Below, one piece after another: positions 1-8,854 of a DNA stretch of 64,000 nt. The position numbers were made by a program, and so were the translations under genes. Below the pieces are notes generated by a model. It worked only from the letters and a program-made list of their open reading frames with translations. It did not search any database and was not told the DNA's origin. This DNA comes from Meiothermus sp. (GTDB taxonomy: Bacteria > Deinococcota > Deinococci > Deinococcales > Thermaceae), in contig NZ_BPIM01000001.1 in NCBI RefSeq assembly GCF_026004115.1, positions 1,488,001 to 1,552,000 of the forward strand, in the 5' to 3' direction. Position 1 is the first letter of the stretch; every line of letters begins with the position of its first letter.

Positions 1-846
1 GTGGGGCAGGCGGCTTTTATGGGGGTGGGGGCCTACACCGTGGCCCTGAGCGCGCCCAACCTGCCCTTCTGGCTCACCATTCCCCTGGGGGGTATCACCG
101 CGGCCATCATCGGATTCATCGTGGGGATTCCCAGCCTCCGGGTCAAGCACCTTTACCTGGCCCTGGCTACCCTTGCGTTTCAGGAGATTTTCGTCTGGGT
201 GGTGGGGCGCAGTCCGGCGCTGGCCCAGGGGGCTGCGATTCCGGTGGAGATGCGTAACTTCCTGGGCCTCGAGATTGGCTTTCGCAACCACAACTACTTC
301 TGGTACTACGTCATTCTGTTTGTGCTGGTGCTGATGGTAATCGCCTGGCGTAACCTGCTGCGGGGCAAATATGGTCGCGCCCTCATTGCGGTGCGTGACA
401 ACGACCGTGCCGCCGATGCGATGGGCATGGACCCGGGTCGTACCAAACTCTTTGCATTTGCCTTGGGTGCTTTTTATGGTGGTATCGCCGGGGGGTTGTT
501 GGCCTACATGCAGCGGGCCGTGGTGGTGGAAGAGTTTACCCTGACCCGTTCGGTGGCGCTTCTGGCCATGGCCATTGTGGGCGGTCTGGGAACCGTAGTG
601 GGAAGCCTGCTGGGCCCGGCTTTTATCGAGTTTTTGCGGCTCTATATGGAGCGGCTGTCGGAATGGATGAAAGCCAATCCCTTCGTTCAGAGTATTACCC
701 CAGCCGGTGTGGACGTGGCCTCAGCCTTGTTGCCCCTTTCCTTTGGCCTGGTAATTGTGCTGTTCCTGGTCTTTGAGCCAAGGGGGCTATACAACTGGTG
801 GCGGCTCTTGCGAAGTTATTTCCGAACGTGGCCGTTCAAGTATTGA
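1..846 (+). CDS. livM: Branched-chain amino-acid ABC transporter permease LivM (5' partial)
   Basis: Inner-membrane permease of a LIV-type (HAAT) ABC importer. The visible 281 residues are mostly hydrophobic segments. They begin with the GQAAFMGVGAY stretch, which in LivM proteins follows one or two N-terminal membrane helices, so the gene starts upstream of the window; the GTG at base 1 is unlikely to be the true start. The permease loop that contacts the ATPase (around GRALIAVRDNDRAADAMG, residues 126-143) is intact. The binding protein and LivF-type ATPase follow on the same strand. Family assignment is firm; the exact substrate is inferred. Confidence 0.93.
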   Translation: MGQAAFMGVGAYTVALSAPNLPFWLTIPLGGITAAIIGFIVGIPSLRVKHLYLALATLAFQEIFVWVVGRSPALAQGAAIPVEMRNFLGLEIGFRNHNYFWYYVILFVLVLMVIAWRNLLRGKYGRALIAVRDNDRAADAMGMDPGRTKLFAFALGAFYGGIAGGLLAYMQRAVVVEEFTLTRSVALLAMAIVGGLGTVVGSLLGPAFIEFLRLYMERLSEWMKANPFVQSITPAGVDVASALLPLSFGLVIVLFLVFEPRGLYNWWRLLRSYFRTWPFKY

Positions 847-938
847 GGCCGATGGCCGGTAGCTAAGAAAACCTGGGCAACATCGCGTGATGCGCGTTGC
901 AATCAAACAGTGAAGTGTTGAGAGGAACAGGAGGAGTC

Positions 939-2147
939 ATGAAGCGAGCGATTATTTTAGGGATGATGGCCATGCTGGGACTGGTTATGGCCCAAGGACG
1001 CACGGTGAACCTGCTGTGGTCGGGGGCCGTGACCGGGCCTACCTCGGACGTGGGGGGGCCGTATGGGGCCGGCATCGAGGATTACTGCAAATATGCCAAC
1101 GATCAGAAGCTGATTCCGGGTGTCACCCTCAACTGCACCGTGCGCGACGACCAGTACCAGAACCCCAACACCCAGCGCATCTTCGAGGAAGCGCTGGATC
1201 GGGCCAAGCCGGCCATGTACCTGGGCTACTCCACCGGCGCCATGCTACAACTGAAGCCCCTGATTAACGAGGTCAAGATGCCTACCCTACCGGCCTCGGC
1301 GCACATCGGGCTAATTGACCCGCCCAACAATCAGTACATGTTCCTGCCGGTGAGCAGCTACTCCGAGCAGGTGGTAGCGCTGATGGAATACATCAACCGC
1401 ACCGACAAGAACGCCAAGATTGCCCTGGTGGTGAACCCCAGCCCCTTCGGGCGGGCGGTGGTGGATCATGCCCGTCGGGCTGCCCAGCGGCTCGGCCAGA
1501 GCATTGTGGATGTGCGGGAAGTGGGTGGAGGCAACCTGGACAATACCGCACTACTGCGGGCGTTGGATGCAGCAGGTGCGCAGTACATCATCCACCAGAA
1601 CGTGGCCGGGCCGGTAGCCAACATTCTAAAGGATGCCAAACGCCTGGGCCTGGACAAAAAGATTAAGCAGATGGGGGCGGTGTACACCGGTGGTGCCGAC
1701 CTAATTCGCCTGGCGGGCGATGCTGCTGAAGGCTTTTTGTGGGCGAGCAGCTACTATACCCTGGACGAGAACGCCCCCGGCATCAATTTGCAAAAACAAC
1801 TGGCTGCCAAGTACAACCGTAGCGCCGACATCCTCAACTCTACCAACTACACCGCCGGTATGCTGGCGGCGGCCATCGCGGTGGAGGCCATGAAGCGGGC
1901 CGCGCAGCGCTTCAGTGGACGTATTGACAACGAGACGGTTTATCAGGCCCTGATTGGAATGAACGGGCCCAACGCCTTCAAGCCCGGATTCGCGGTTTCT
2001 ACCAAGGCCGGCATCGAGATTGACTTTACCCGTACCGAACAGACCGGGGCCGAGGGCCTGCGGGTGCTGGAAGCCAAGGGGGGCAAGTTTGTTCCAGTAA
2101 CCGATCCCTTTACCTCCGCGCTGTTCCGCCAGGTGCGGAATCCGTAG
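939..2147 (+). CDS. Branched-chain amino-acid-type ABC transporter substrate-binding protein
   Basis: Periplasmic binding protein of the LIV type (Peripla_BP_6 fold), 402 residues. It has a typical signal peptide (MKRAIILGMMAMLGLVMAQ, cleavage near residue 19). A strong AGGAGGAG Shine-Dalgarno sits just upstream of the ATG at 939, which is why this start is preferred over an in-frame one at 897. It lies 92 bp after livM and 66 bp before livF, consistent with one transport operon. The ligand could be branched-chain amino acids, other amino acids or amides; the sequence does not settle this. Confidence 0.9.
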   Translation: MKRAIILGMMAMLGLVMAQGRTVNLLWSGAVTGPTSDVGGPYGAGIEDYCKYANDQKLIPGVTLNCTVRDDQYQNPNTQRIFEEALDRAKPAMYLGYSTGAMLQLKPLINEVKMPTLPASAHIGLIDPPNNQYMFLPVSSYSEQVVALMEYINRTDKNAKIALVVNPSPFGRAVVDHARRAAQRLGQSIVDVREVGGGNLDNTALLRALDAAGAQYIIHQNVAGPVANILKDAKRLGLDKKIKQMGAVYTGGADLIRLAGDAAEGFLWASSYYTLDENAPGINLQKQLAAKYNRSADILNSTNYTAGMLAAAIAVEAMKRAAQRFSGRIDNETVYQALIGMNGPNAFKPGFAVSTKAGIEIDFTRTEQTGAEGLRVLEAKGGKFVPVTDPFTSALFRQVRNP

Positions 2148-2213
2148 AGGAAGCAAAAGCTGAGGGCCTATGGCCGACTGCTGCTTCTAACGCTCGGCTT
2201 TGTGCGAGGTGAT

Positions 2214-3032
2214 ATGCATCCTGAAGACCTGGGCCCCATTCTGCTGGAAGTCAACAACATAGAGGTGGTGTATAAGGACATCATCCAGGTGTTGCGGGGG
2301 GTGTCGCTGAAGGTGCCGGAGGGCCAGGTGACTGCGCTGCTTGGCCCCAATGGAGCCGGAAAGACCACCACCTTGCGGGCCATCTCGGGGTTGCTGGTGC
2401 CCGAGGATGGCAAGGTCGTCTCGGGTTCCATCCTGTACCGAGGCGAAAATATCGCCAACAAACCGCCCGAGCAGATTGTGCTCAAAGGTATCGTGCAGGT
2501 GCCGGAAGGGCGGCGGGTTTTCAAACACCTCACGGTGGAAGAAAATTTGCGGGTCGGTTCGGCCACCCGGCGAGACGGGGCCAAGGTCAAAGAAGACCTC
2601 GAGCGCATCTACCACTACTTTCCCAAGCTGGCCTTGATCAAGACCCGCCTGGCAGGCTACTGCTCCGGGGGCGAGCAGCAGATGCTGGCCATTGGGCGGG
2701 CTCTGCTGGCCAACCCCCGGCTCTTGCTGCTGGACGAACCCAGCCTGGGGCTGGCGCCCATGCTGGTGCGGGAAATTTTCGACATCGTGGCCCAGATCAA
2801 CGCCGAGGAAGGCGTGACGGTACTGGTGGTGGAGCAGAACGCCCGGGTGGCCCTCTCGGTGGCCCACTATGGCTACATCATGGAGTCCGGGCGGATTGCC
2901 CTGGAAGGCACCAGGGAGTACCTCGAGTCCAACCCTGACGTCAAGGAATTTTATCTGGGGGTGGCCAAGTCGGGGGGACGCAAGAGTTTCAAGGATGTCA
3001 AGAGCTACCGCCGTCGCAAGCGGTTCATGTGA
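2214..3032 (+). CDS. livF: Branched-chain amino-acid ABC transporter ATP-binding protein LivF
   Basis: Cytoplasmic ATPase that powers the LIV importer. Walker A GPNGAGKTT is at residues 44-52, an unusual signature CSGGEQQ (family usual LSGGEQQ) near 150-156, and Walker B LLLLDEP near 168-175. The LivF-specific VPEGRRVF segment is present near 96-103. At 272 residues it is about 35 longer than a typical LivF, with a basic C-terminal tail. The ATG at 2214 is preceded by GAGGTGAT; an upstream GTG at 2202 has no comparable site. A rho-independent terminator follows the stop. Confidence 0.93.
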   Translation: MHPEDLGPILLEVNNIEVVYKDIIQVLRGVSLKVPEGQVTALLGPNGAGKTTTLRAISGLLVPEDGKVVSGSILYRGENIANKPPEQIVLKGIVQVPEGRRVFKHLTVEENLRVGSATRRDGAKVKEDLERIYHYFPKLALIKTRLAGYCSGGEQQMLAIGRALLANPRLLLLDEPSLGLAPMLVREIFDIVAQINAEEGVTVLVVEQNARVALSVAHYGYIMESGRIALEGTREYLESNPDVKEFYLGVAKSGGRKSFKDVKSYRRRKRFM

Positions 3033-3049
3033 AGTGCGCGGACTTCCCG

Positions 3050-3081
3050 GAGGAGCGAGCTCGTTTTCGCTCCTCTTTTTT
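3050..3081 (+). terminator. Rho-independent terminator after the liv operon
   Basis: An 8-bp stem GAGGAGCG/CGCTCCTC (3050-3057 with 3068-3075) is followed directly by six T residues. It lies 17 bases after the livF stop and separates the liv operon from the next gene. Confidence 0.85.
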
Positions 3082-3130
3082 GCAACACAAGACAGGATGT
3101 ACAAAACCGGCCTGAAGTACCATATAAATC

Positions 3131-3460
3131 ATGAGCGAGACGACACTGCCTACCAAAGAGCAGGTTTTGGAAGCCCTCAAGGTTGTGCGGGACCCGGAGA
3201 TTCCTGTTAACGTGGTGGATTTGGGGCTGGTTTACGACGCCGAAGTCAAAGAAGGGGGCGTGGTGGACATCACCATGACCCTGACCTCCATCGGTTGTCC
3301 CGCACAGGATATTGTCAAGGCCGACGCCGAAATTGCCGTAATGCGCCTGGAGGGTGTAAATGCGGTCAACGTAGACTTTGTATGGACCCCGCCCTGGACG
3401 CCTGCCAAGATGACTGAAGATGGTAAGCGTCAGATGCGGATGTTTGGTTTCAACGTTTGA
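3131..3460 (+). CDS. MIP18/PaaD-like (DUF59) iron-sulfur assembly protein
   Basis: Small 109-residue protein of the MIP18/DUF59 family, related to SufT and PaaD, which help mature or insert Fe-S clusters. Family marks are the N-terminal VLEALKVVRDPEIPVNVVDLG segment, the MTLTSIGCPAQD segment with its conserved Cys near residue 57, and the C-terminal VWTPPWTPAKMTEDG stretch. It stands alone between the liv terminator and a convergent gene, without other paa or suf genes, so a general Fe-S role (SufT-like) is more likely than phenylacetate degradation. Confidence 0.87.
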   Translation: MSETTLPTKEQVLEALKVVRDPEIPVNVVDLGLVYDAEVKEGGVVDITMTLTSIGCPAQDIVKADAEIAVMRLEGVNAVNVDFVWTPPWTPAKMTEDGKRQMRMFGFNV

Positions 3461-3469
3461 TGGTCGGCA

Positions 3470-3880
3470 TTACATGCGGCTGGTAAACTCGCGCTTGATG
3501 TAAAGCATGGGATCGGTGGGGTTGGCTGCCGCCCGGATGAGCTTTTCGGCTTCTGCATCCTCGAGCTCAAACAACGCTCCGTACTCCGAAGGGGCAATTA
3601 CAGCTTCCTTAAAGTCGGTCACGCCGCGCTCAAGCAGCCAGATGGTCAGCTCTTTCAGTGCTGCATCGCCCTGGGGGCCAAACCTGGGCCCGAAGGCATC
3701 CAGGCTCAAAATGCGGTGCTGGCCCTGGCGTACAAATACGGCAAAGCGGGCTTGGGCCCGCTGGTCTTGCCAGTCGGTGATATAGAAAACTGCGGCCTCG
3801 GGAAAGTCTACGCCCTTCAGGGCTTCCTTGAGGTCTGAAAGAGTTTCTTGGGGAGCGCCACGAAGACCTACGAGTTCCAT
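3470..3880 (-). CDS. Hypothetical protein, 136 aa
   Basis: I do not recognise a family. The protein is soluble, acidic and without signal peptide or membrane helices. The start is set at the second ATG (3880) because a TAGAAT -10 box ends six bases upstream, matching the leaderless spacing seen at other genes here. An ATG two codons upstream would fall inside the promoter spacer. It converges with the MIP18-like gene, with 9 bp between the stops. Confidence 0.7.
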   Translation of the reverse strand: MELVGLRGAPQETLSDLKEALKGVDFPEAAVFYITDWQDQRAQARFAVFVRQGQHRILSLDAFGPRFGPQGDAALKELTIWLLERGVTDFKEAVIAPSEYGALFELEDAEAEKLIRAAANPTDPMLYIKREFTSRM

Positions 3881-3886
3881 GCCCAT

Positions 3887-3892
3887 ATTCTA
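3887..3892 (-). promoter_or_regulatory. -10 box of a leaderless promoter (TAGAAT)
   Basis: On the minus strand TAGAAT is followed by six bases and the ATG at 3880, with no Shine-Dalgarno between, so the mRNA probably starts at or very near the start codon. Confidence 0.55.
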
Positions 3893-3946
3893 ACCAAGCG
3901 CTGTTTTTACTTCCGTTGGGCATGAACTGGCGAAGAAGTGTTTTCG

Positions 3947-4228
3947 CTAGGGCTCTACCCTTACGCCCTTCCAGAAAGCGATGCGCCCCCGGATCTGCTT
4001 TGCGGCTTCTTTGGGCTCGGGATAGTACCAGGCCGCATCCTTGTTGATCTGGCCATCGACCTCGAGGCTGTAGTAGCTCGCCACGCCCTTCCAGGGGCAG
4101 GTGGTGTGGGTAGAGGACTCGCGCAAAAATTCCCGTTTTACCGATTCGGCAGGGAAGTAATGGTTTCCTTCGACCACCACGGTATCGTTGCTCTCTGCGA
4201 TGACCCGACCGTTCCAGATGGCTTTCAT
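3947..4228 (-). CDS. DUF427 domain protein
   Basis: A 93-residue protein of the DUF427 family. The typical opening MKAIWNGRVIAES, the HYFPAESVKREFL segment, the TCPWKGVASYYSL core and the AAWYYPEPKEAAKQIRGRIAFWKGV ending are all present, so it is full length. The biochemical role of the family is unknown to me. An in-frame ORF extends 35 codons upstream but shows no family similarity, so the ATG at 4228 is preferred. Confidence 0.88.
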   Translation of the reverse strand: MKAIWNGRVIAESNDTVVVEGNHYFPAESVKREFLRESSTHTTCPWKGVASYYSLEVDGQINKDAAWYYPEPKEAAKQIRGRIAFWKGVRVEP

Positions 4229-4323
4229 GGTGTCAGGGTAGCGCGGGAGGCAGGGGGACGAAGTATTGCGGAATACAGAAAGAAAACCGGTGCTGGTAGG
4301 GTTTGTTGACTCCAATCCCCCGA

Positions 4324-4352
4324 CCCCTTTCACCCATCAAGGGTGAAAGGGG
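4324..4352. terminator. Perfect 12-bp hairpin between genes
   Basis: CCCCTTTCACCC (4324-4335), five-base loop, GGGTGAAAGGGG (4341-4352). It lies between the aldehyde dehydrogenase 3' end and the DUF427 gene, both on the minus strand. There is no clear T-run, so terminator function is only likely; a small mobile palindrome is the alternative. Confidence 0.5.
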
Positions 4353-4372
4353 TGGTTGAGGGTCTGGTTTTT

Positions 4373-4654
4373 ATACCAGATTCGGTTAGTACAGCGTTGT
4401 AGAGATGGCTGTACCTGGGGATTTGCCCTTCCATGGCAACCCCACCCTTGCCCTCCCCTGCTAGGGGAGGGTAGGCAGTGTATGGGGTCTATACGAACTA
4501 ACCCGACCGAAGTTATCCGCGTAGCGGAGGGCGATACCGCCCCTTGGAAGGGAGACGCTTTCTTCGCCGACCGACAGGGAGGGGTGTGCTCTAGGATTCA
4601 AAAAGACAACCTATGGGTTTTTGGTTTTTTGAACTGTCTTTTTGAATCCGGTAT
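4373..4654 (+). mobile_element. MITE-like repeat, copy 1 (long, with inner insertion)
   Basis: It begins ATACCAGATTCGG and ends TTTGAATCCGGTAT, like five other copies in the window. It contains the long-form block GTTATCCGCGTAGCGGAGG and the segment GAGGGGTGTGCTCTAGG before the terminal hairpin. About 100 bp of unrelated sequence (roughly 4391-4493) interrupts the first palindrome; that insert carries its own hairpin CCCTCCCC/GGGGAGGG (4451-4471). The last base is the T of the stop codon of the neighbouring aldehyde dehydrogenase gene. No transposase is encoded. Confidence 0.82.
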
Positions 4655-6096
4655 TACGGGAGCATAAAGGAGATGAGCTTGGTCTCCAGAAACTCCTCCA
4701 TGCCCCAGTGGCCTCCCTCGCGGCCCAGGCCCGAGTTTTTATAGCCGCCAAAGGGCAGGTTAGAGCCCATGGCGCTGGGGACAGGGTCGTTAACGCCCAC
4801 AATGCCGTACTCGAGGGCCTCGGCTACCCGGAAGGCGCGGCTCAAATCCTTCGTCCAGATGTAGGCGGCCAGCCCGTAGTCGGTATTGTTGGCCCAGGCA
4901 ATGGCCTGTTCTTCGTCCTCAAAGGGCATCAGGGGGGCAACCGGCCCAAAGGTTTCTTCCTCCAAAATTTTCATACCCGGCTGGATACCGGTGAGCACGG
5001 TGGGGGCGTACAAAAGCCCACCCAGGGGCTTGCCCCCGGCGGCTACCTTGGCGCCTTTAGAGAGAGCATCCTCCACATGCGAGACCACTTTGTCCAGGCC
5101 CTGTTGCTCCACCAGGGGCCCCACGTTGGTGTTGGTATCGAGGGGGTCGCCCACCTTGAGCTGGCTCACCGCCTCGGCCAACGCTCCGGCGTAGTCGGCC
5201 TCGAGCTTCTTGTGCACATAGATGCGGTTGGTGGTTACGCAGGTCTGTCCGGCGTTGCGGTACTTGGAGAGCAGGGTAAACTGCACGGCTTTTTCGATGT
5301 CGGCATCCTCAAAGATGATGAACGGTGCATTGCCGCCGAGCTCGAGCGAGACCCGCTTCATGGTGTCGGCGCCCTGGCGGTAGAGAATCTTGCCCACAGG
5401 CGTGGAGCCGGTAAAGGTAATCTTGCGGATGCGCATGTCCTCCATCAAGACCCTGGACACCGGAACCGGGTCGGAGGCGGGCAGCACCTGCAGGGTGCCG
5501 GCAGGGCCCCCAGCTTCCTCCCAGAGCTTGGCCAGGTAGAGGGCGCACAATGGGGTTTGCTCGGCGGGCTTGACAATGATGGCGCAGCCCGCGGCCAGCG
5601 CAGGAGCGGCCTTGCGGGTAATCATGCTGGTGGGGAAGTTCCAGGGGGTCACGGCGTACACCGGCCCTACCGGCTCGTAGACGGCCATCTGGCGTTTGTT
5701 CGGGAAACGCGAGTGAATGAGCTCTCCGTTCACCCTGGTGGCTTCTTCGGCGCACCATTCCACAAAGCTGGCCGCATACAGGACTTCTCCCTTGGCCTCG
5801 GTGATGGGTTTACCCATTTCCAAAGCGGTCAGGCGCCCGAGCTCCTCCTGGTGGGCAATGAGCAGGTCGTTCCATTTGCGCAGGATTTTCCCACGCTCGA
5901 AGCCGGTGAGCTTTTTCCACTCCTTGAAGGCGGCTACCGCAGCATCGGCGGCCATTCGGGCTTCAGCTTCGCCACAGTCGGCTACCTGGGCCAGCAGTTC
6001 GCCGCTGTAGGGGCTCTTAACCGCAAAAGTTCTGGGGGTCTGGTGCCACTTGCCGCCTACATAGGCGCTGCTGGGAAAATCGAAGTCTTTGACCAT
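4654..6096 (-). CDS. gabD: NAD(P)-dependent aldehyde dehydrogenase, succinate-semialdehyde type
   Basis: Aldehyde dehydrogenase of 480 residues, most like succinate-semialdehyde dehydrogenases, which oxidise the product of GABA transamination to succinate. The cofactor-binding TPWNFPTSM and FTGSTPVGK segments, the catalytic Glu in SLELGGNAPF and the catalytic Cys in NAGQTCVTTNR are present. The start is taken at the second ATG (6096), which has AAGGG upstream. The setting with GabT-type aminotransferases and polyamine genes supports the GABA role; other semialdehyde substrates are possible. A MITE copy abuts its stop codon. Confidence 0.85.
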   Translation of the reverse strand: MVKDFDFPSSAYVGGKWHQTPRTFAVKSPYSGELLAQVADCGEAEARMAADAAVAAFKEWKKLTGFERGKILRKWNDLLIAHQEELGRLTALEMGKPITEAKGEVLYAASFVEWCAEEATRVNGELIHSRFPNKRQMAVYEPVGPVYAVTPWNFPTSMITRKAAPALAAGCAIIVKPAEQTPLCALYLAKLWEEAGGPAGTLQVLPASDPVPVSRVLMEDMRIRKITFTGSTPVGKILYRQGADTMKRVSLELGGNAPFIIFEDADIEKAVQFTLLSKYRNAGQTCVTTNRIYVHKKLEADYAGALAEAVSQLKVGDPLDTNTNVGPLVEQQGLDKVVSHVEDALSKGAKVAAGGKPLGGLLYAPTVLTGIQPGMKILEEETFGPVAPLMPFEDEEQAIAWANNTDYGLAAYIWTKDLSRAFRVAEALEYGIVGVNDPVPSAMGSNLPFGGYKNSGLGREGGHWGMEEFLETKLISFMLP

Positions 6097-6213
6097 AGCA
6101 GCCCTTAGCATACTCCGGCGCTACCAGACTGCGGGTAGGGGGAACCTTGCAATTACAGGGTCGCTAAGCGAACCCTCACAAACCTCAACCAGGGGCTCTT
6201 TAGTGCACAGGTA

Positions 6214-6342
6214 ATACCAGATTCGGTTAGTTCGCCACTGTTTAGTGACGAACTAACCCGACTGAAAGGAGTGCTCTAGGATTCAAAAAGATAGCCTCTG
6301 GGGGATCTTTGGATTGGATGATTATCTTTTTGAATCCGGTAT
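6214..6342 (+). mobile_element. MITE-like repeat, copy 2 (short form)
   Basis: A 129-bp short copy. ATACCAGATTCGG at the left end, the palindrome TTAGTTCG...CGAACTAA, then GTGCTCTAGG and the terminal hairpin GGATTCAAAAAGATA/TATCTTTTTGAATCC ending in CCGGTAT. It lacks the internal block found in copies 1, 4, 5 and 6. It lies between the divergent aldehyde dehydrogenase and LysR genes, where it could influence their promoters. Confidence 0.85.
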
Positions 6343-6408
6343 GAGGGGTCGCTCGAGCAGTTACACTTGAGTCATCTAAATCATCGATTTTGCCGATGGG
6401 AGCCTGTG

Positions 6409-7347
6409 GTGCAAATCTCGCTCAAACAACTGGTCTACTTTATAGCCGTGGCCGAGTCGGGCTCGATTTCCAAAGCCCTGACCTCCCTGAACGTAACCCA
6501 GTCGGTGGTCACGGAGGCCATCAAGAAGCTAGAAGATACCCTGGGAGCCGAGCTTTTTACCCGGCACGCCAGGGGCATGATGTTGACCCATGCCGGGCAT
6601 CAGTTTTTGCGCCATGCCCACCAAGTGCTGGCTGCACTGCGCAACGCCGAGCAGGCCATCCGCGAACGCCCGGACGCCACCACCGGCCAGCTTAACCTGG
6701 GCGTAACCAGCCTGGTGACGGCCTACTACCTGCCCTATTTGCTCGACCGCTTCGAGCGGGTTTTCCCGGGCATTCAGGTGGTCGTGGTGGAAGACCGGCG
6801 GGGGTACATCGAGCACCTGCTGATTAACGGCGAGCTCGACGTGGCGGTGATGAATGTTTCGGTGGTGGATAAGCAGGCCCTCGAGACCCGCACCCTGCTG
6901 TGGGCTCCCTGGCGGGTCTGGCTGCCCACCAACCACCCCCTGGTGCAGCGGGAGGCGGTGTCGTTGGGGGAGTTGCGCGAGGAACGCTTTTTATACCTGA
7001 AGAATGATGAGCTCGAGGAAGTCACCCAGCAAATCTACCGCCTAAGCGGCTTTCCCCAAGTGGCTGTGCGTACCGATTCTATCGAGGCCATGCGCAGCCT
7101 GGTGGCGGTGGGTATTGGCGTGGCGGTTTTGCCCAACCTGATGTATAGGCCCTGGAGCCTGGAGGGCGACCGGCTGGAGTCGAGGCCCTTGCTCGAGGAT
7201 TTACCACGCTTAGAGATAGGCGTGGCCTGGCGCCGGGGGAGTGTGCTGAGCGAGGCCGCCCGGCAGTTCTTGGTGGTGGTGGGGGAGCACAGCCGGGTGC
7301 AGGTCTACGGCATGAGCTACGCCGAGCTCCCCGGTGTCGCCGAATAA
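6409..7347 (+). CDS. LysR-family transcriptional regulator
   Basis: DNA-binding regulator of 312 residues. The N-terminal winged helix-turn-helix is clear (LKQLVYFIAVAESGSISKAL, then NVTQSVVTEAIKKLEDTLG), followed by the LysR effector-binding domain. The GTG at 6409 is chosen because GGGAG lies just upstream and the protein then begins like other LysR members; a TTG at 6367 would add 14 unrelated residues. It is divergent from the aldehyde dehydrogenase and upstream of the polyamine transporter operon, so either may be its target. The inducer cannot be read from the sequence. Confidence 0.9.
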   Translation: MQISLKQLVYFIAVAESGSISKALTSLNVTQSVVTEAIKKLEDTLGAELFTRHARGMMLTHAGHQFLRHAHQVLAALRNAEQAIRERPDATTGQLNLGVTSLVTAYYLPYLLDRFERVFPGIQVVVVEDRRGYIEHLLINGELDVAVMNVSVVDKQALETRTLLWAPWRVWLPTNHPLVQREAVSLGELREERFLYLKNDELEEVTQQIYRLSGFPQVAVRTDSIEAMRSLVAVGIGVAVLPNLMYRPWSLEGDRLESRPLLEDLPRLEIGVAWRRGSVLSEAARQFLVVVGEHSRVQVYGMSYAELPGVAE

Positions 7348-7420
7348 CACCATGCGGAGTACGAACGCCCAATGAAATAACCTATCTCTTTTACCGATAT
7401 CTCCCATTACCGCAGGTTGC

Positions 7421-7450
7421 TTGTTGAAAGCAAACCGGGTCCGCTATTGT
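7421..7450 (+). promoter_or_regulatory. Candidate promoter of the first polyamine transporter operon
   Basis: TTGTTG (7421-7426), 18-base spacer, TATTGT (7445-7450), about 75 bp upstream of the substrate-binding protein start. Both boxes are close to sigma-70-type consensus; the assignment is by eye. Confidence 0.4.
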
Positions 7451-7525
7451 AGGGAGCAGTTCGACAGCTGGAGACGCCTGCGTGAATGTGGCCAGGCCCC
7501 GGGCTGTCGTATTTAAGGAGGGAGC

Positions 7526-8695
7526 ATGCGCACACGATGGTTCATGGCAGTGATTTGTCTGGCAATGCTGACGGGTTTGGCGCTAGCACAGCTTCCGGCC
7601 AGCCGGGCTAAGCAGTCCCTGGGGCCCAACGAGGGCCAGCTCAACATCCTGGCCTGGCCGGGTTATGTAGAAAACGGCTCCACTGACAAGAGCGCCGACT
7701 GGGTTACGGGCTTCGAGAAAGAAACCGGCTGCAAGGTGACCGTCAAGGTCTTTAGCAGCTCGGACGAAGCGGTGCGCCTGATGAATCAGGGCGGCTACGA
7801 CCTGGTCACCGCCTCGGGCGATGCCACCCAGCGCCTGATTGCCGGCAATGTGGTAGCCCCCATCAACTGGAACCTGATTCCCAACACCCGCAACATCGAC
7901 CGTCGCCTGCTGAATGCACCCTGGTATGTGGTCAATGGGGTGCGCTACGGGGTGCCCTACCAGTTTGGCGTGAACGTGCTGGCCTACAACACCAACGTCT
8001 TCAAGACCCCCCCGGATAGCTGGAAGGTGGTTTTCGAGGAGATGACGCTCCCCGACGGGAAAAGCAATAAGGGCCGCATCCAGGCCTACTACGGCCCCAT
8101 CTACGTGGCCGACGCTGCGCTGTACCTGATGCGTACCCGGCCCGAACTCGGCATCAAAGACCCCTACGAGCTCAACGAGCGGCAGTACCAGGAGGTGCTC
8201 AAACTGTTGCGCCAGCAACGCACGCTGCTCCAGCGCTACTGGAACGACGCCAACGCCCAAGTGCAGGACTTCACCAACGAAGGTGTGGTGGCCTCGACAA
8301 CCTGGATTTTCCAGGTCAACACCCTCAAGGCCAATAAGCGCCCCATTGACTGGGTGGTGCCCAAAGAAGGGGCTACCGGCTGGGCCGATACCACCATGCT
8401 GGCGGCCAACTCCAAAAACTCCAACTGCGCTTACCGCTGGCTTAACTGGCAGCTTACCAACAAGGTGCAGGCCGACATTGCGGGCTGGTTCGGTTCCAAC
8501 CCCGTGGTACCGGCAGCCTGCAACACCCCCGGCTCCTTGCTGTCTGCCGATGGCTGCAAGAACCAGGGCTTCAACGACTTCGACAAGATATTCTTCTGGC
8601 GTACTCCGACTGTCCAGTGCCGTACCCAGAACAACCAGTGTGTGCCCTATAGCCGCTGGGTAAGCGACTACATTGCCATTCAGGGGGGCCGCTGA
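7526..8695 (+). CDS. Spermidine/putrescine-type ABC transporter substrate-binding protein
   Basis: Extracytoplasmic binding protein of the PotD/PotF type, 389 residues, with signal peptide MRTRWFMAVICLAMLTGLALAQ. The family opening (LNILAWPGYVENG) and the YDLVTASGDA segment are present. AAGGAGGGAGC precedes the ATG. The C-terminal part carries several cysteines (near SNCAYRW, PAACNTP, DGCKNQG, VQCRTQNNQC), unusual for PotD and suggesting disulfides in a heat-stable secreted protein. It is followed by ATPase and two permease genes, forming a whole transporter. The ligand is probably a polyamine or related cation. Confidence 0.88.
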   Translation: MRTRWFMAVICLAMLTGLALAQLPASRAKQSLGPNEGQLNILAWPGYVENGSTDKSADWVTGFEKETGCKVTVKVFSSSDEAVRLMNQGGYDLVTASGDATQRLIAGNVVAPINWNLIPNTRNIDRRLLNAPWYVVNGVRYGVPYQFGVNVLAYNTNVFKTPPDSWKVVFEEMTLPDGKSNKGRIQAYYGPIYVADAALYLMRTRPELGIKDPYELNERQYQEVLKLLRQQRTLLQRYWNDANAQVQDFTNEGVVASTTWIFQVNTLKANKRPIDWVVPKEGATGWADTTMLAANSKNSNCAYRWLNWQLTNKVQADIAGWFGSNPVVPAACNTPGSLLSADGCKNQGFNDFDKIFFWRTPTVQCRTQNNQCVPYSRWVSDYIAIQGGR

Positions 8696-8854
8696 GGGTT
8701 TGCAAAGAAAGCCAGACTGCTCATGAACCGCGCCGCGGTCGGTCGGGTTCTCAAGGAAAGATACAGGCCGGAATGTTAGAAGATGGCCTCTGGGTTTACA
8801 GGAGGACTATCTTTTGAAGGCGGTCTGAGCAGAGGCTACCACAGACCTCAAACA

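Noticed and set aside
4642-6108. Plus-strand ORF of 488 codons opposite the aldehyde dehydrogenase
   Set aside because: Composition (His/Gly/Val-rich) is that of an antisense shadow; the minus-strand enzyme has all catalytic motifs.
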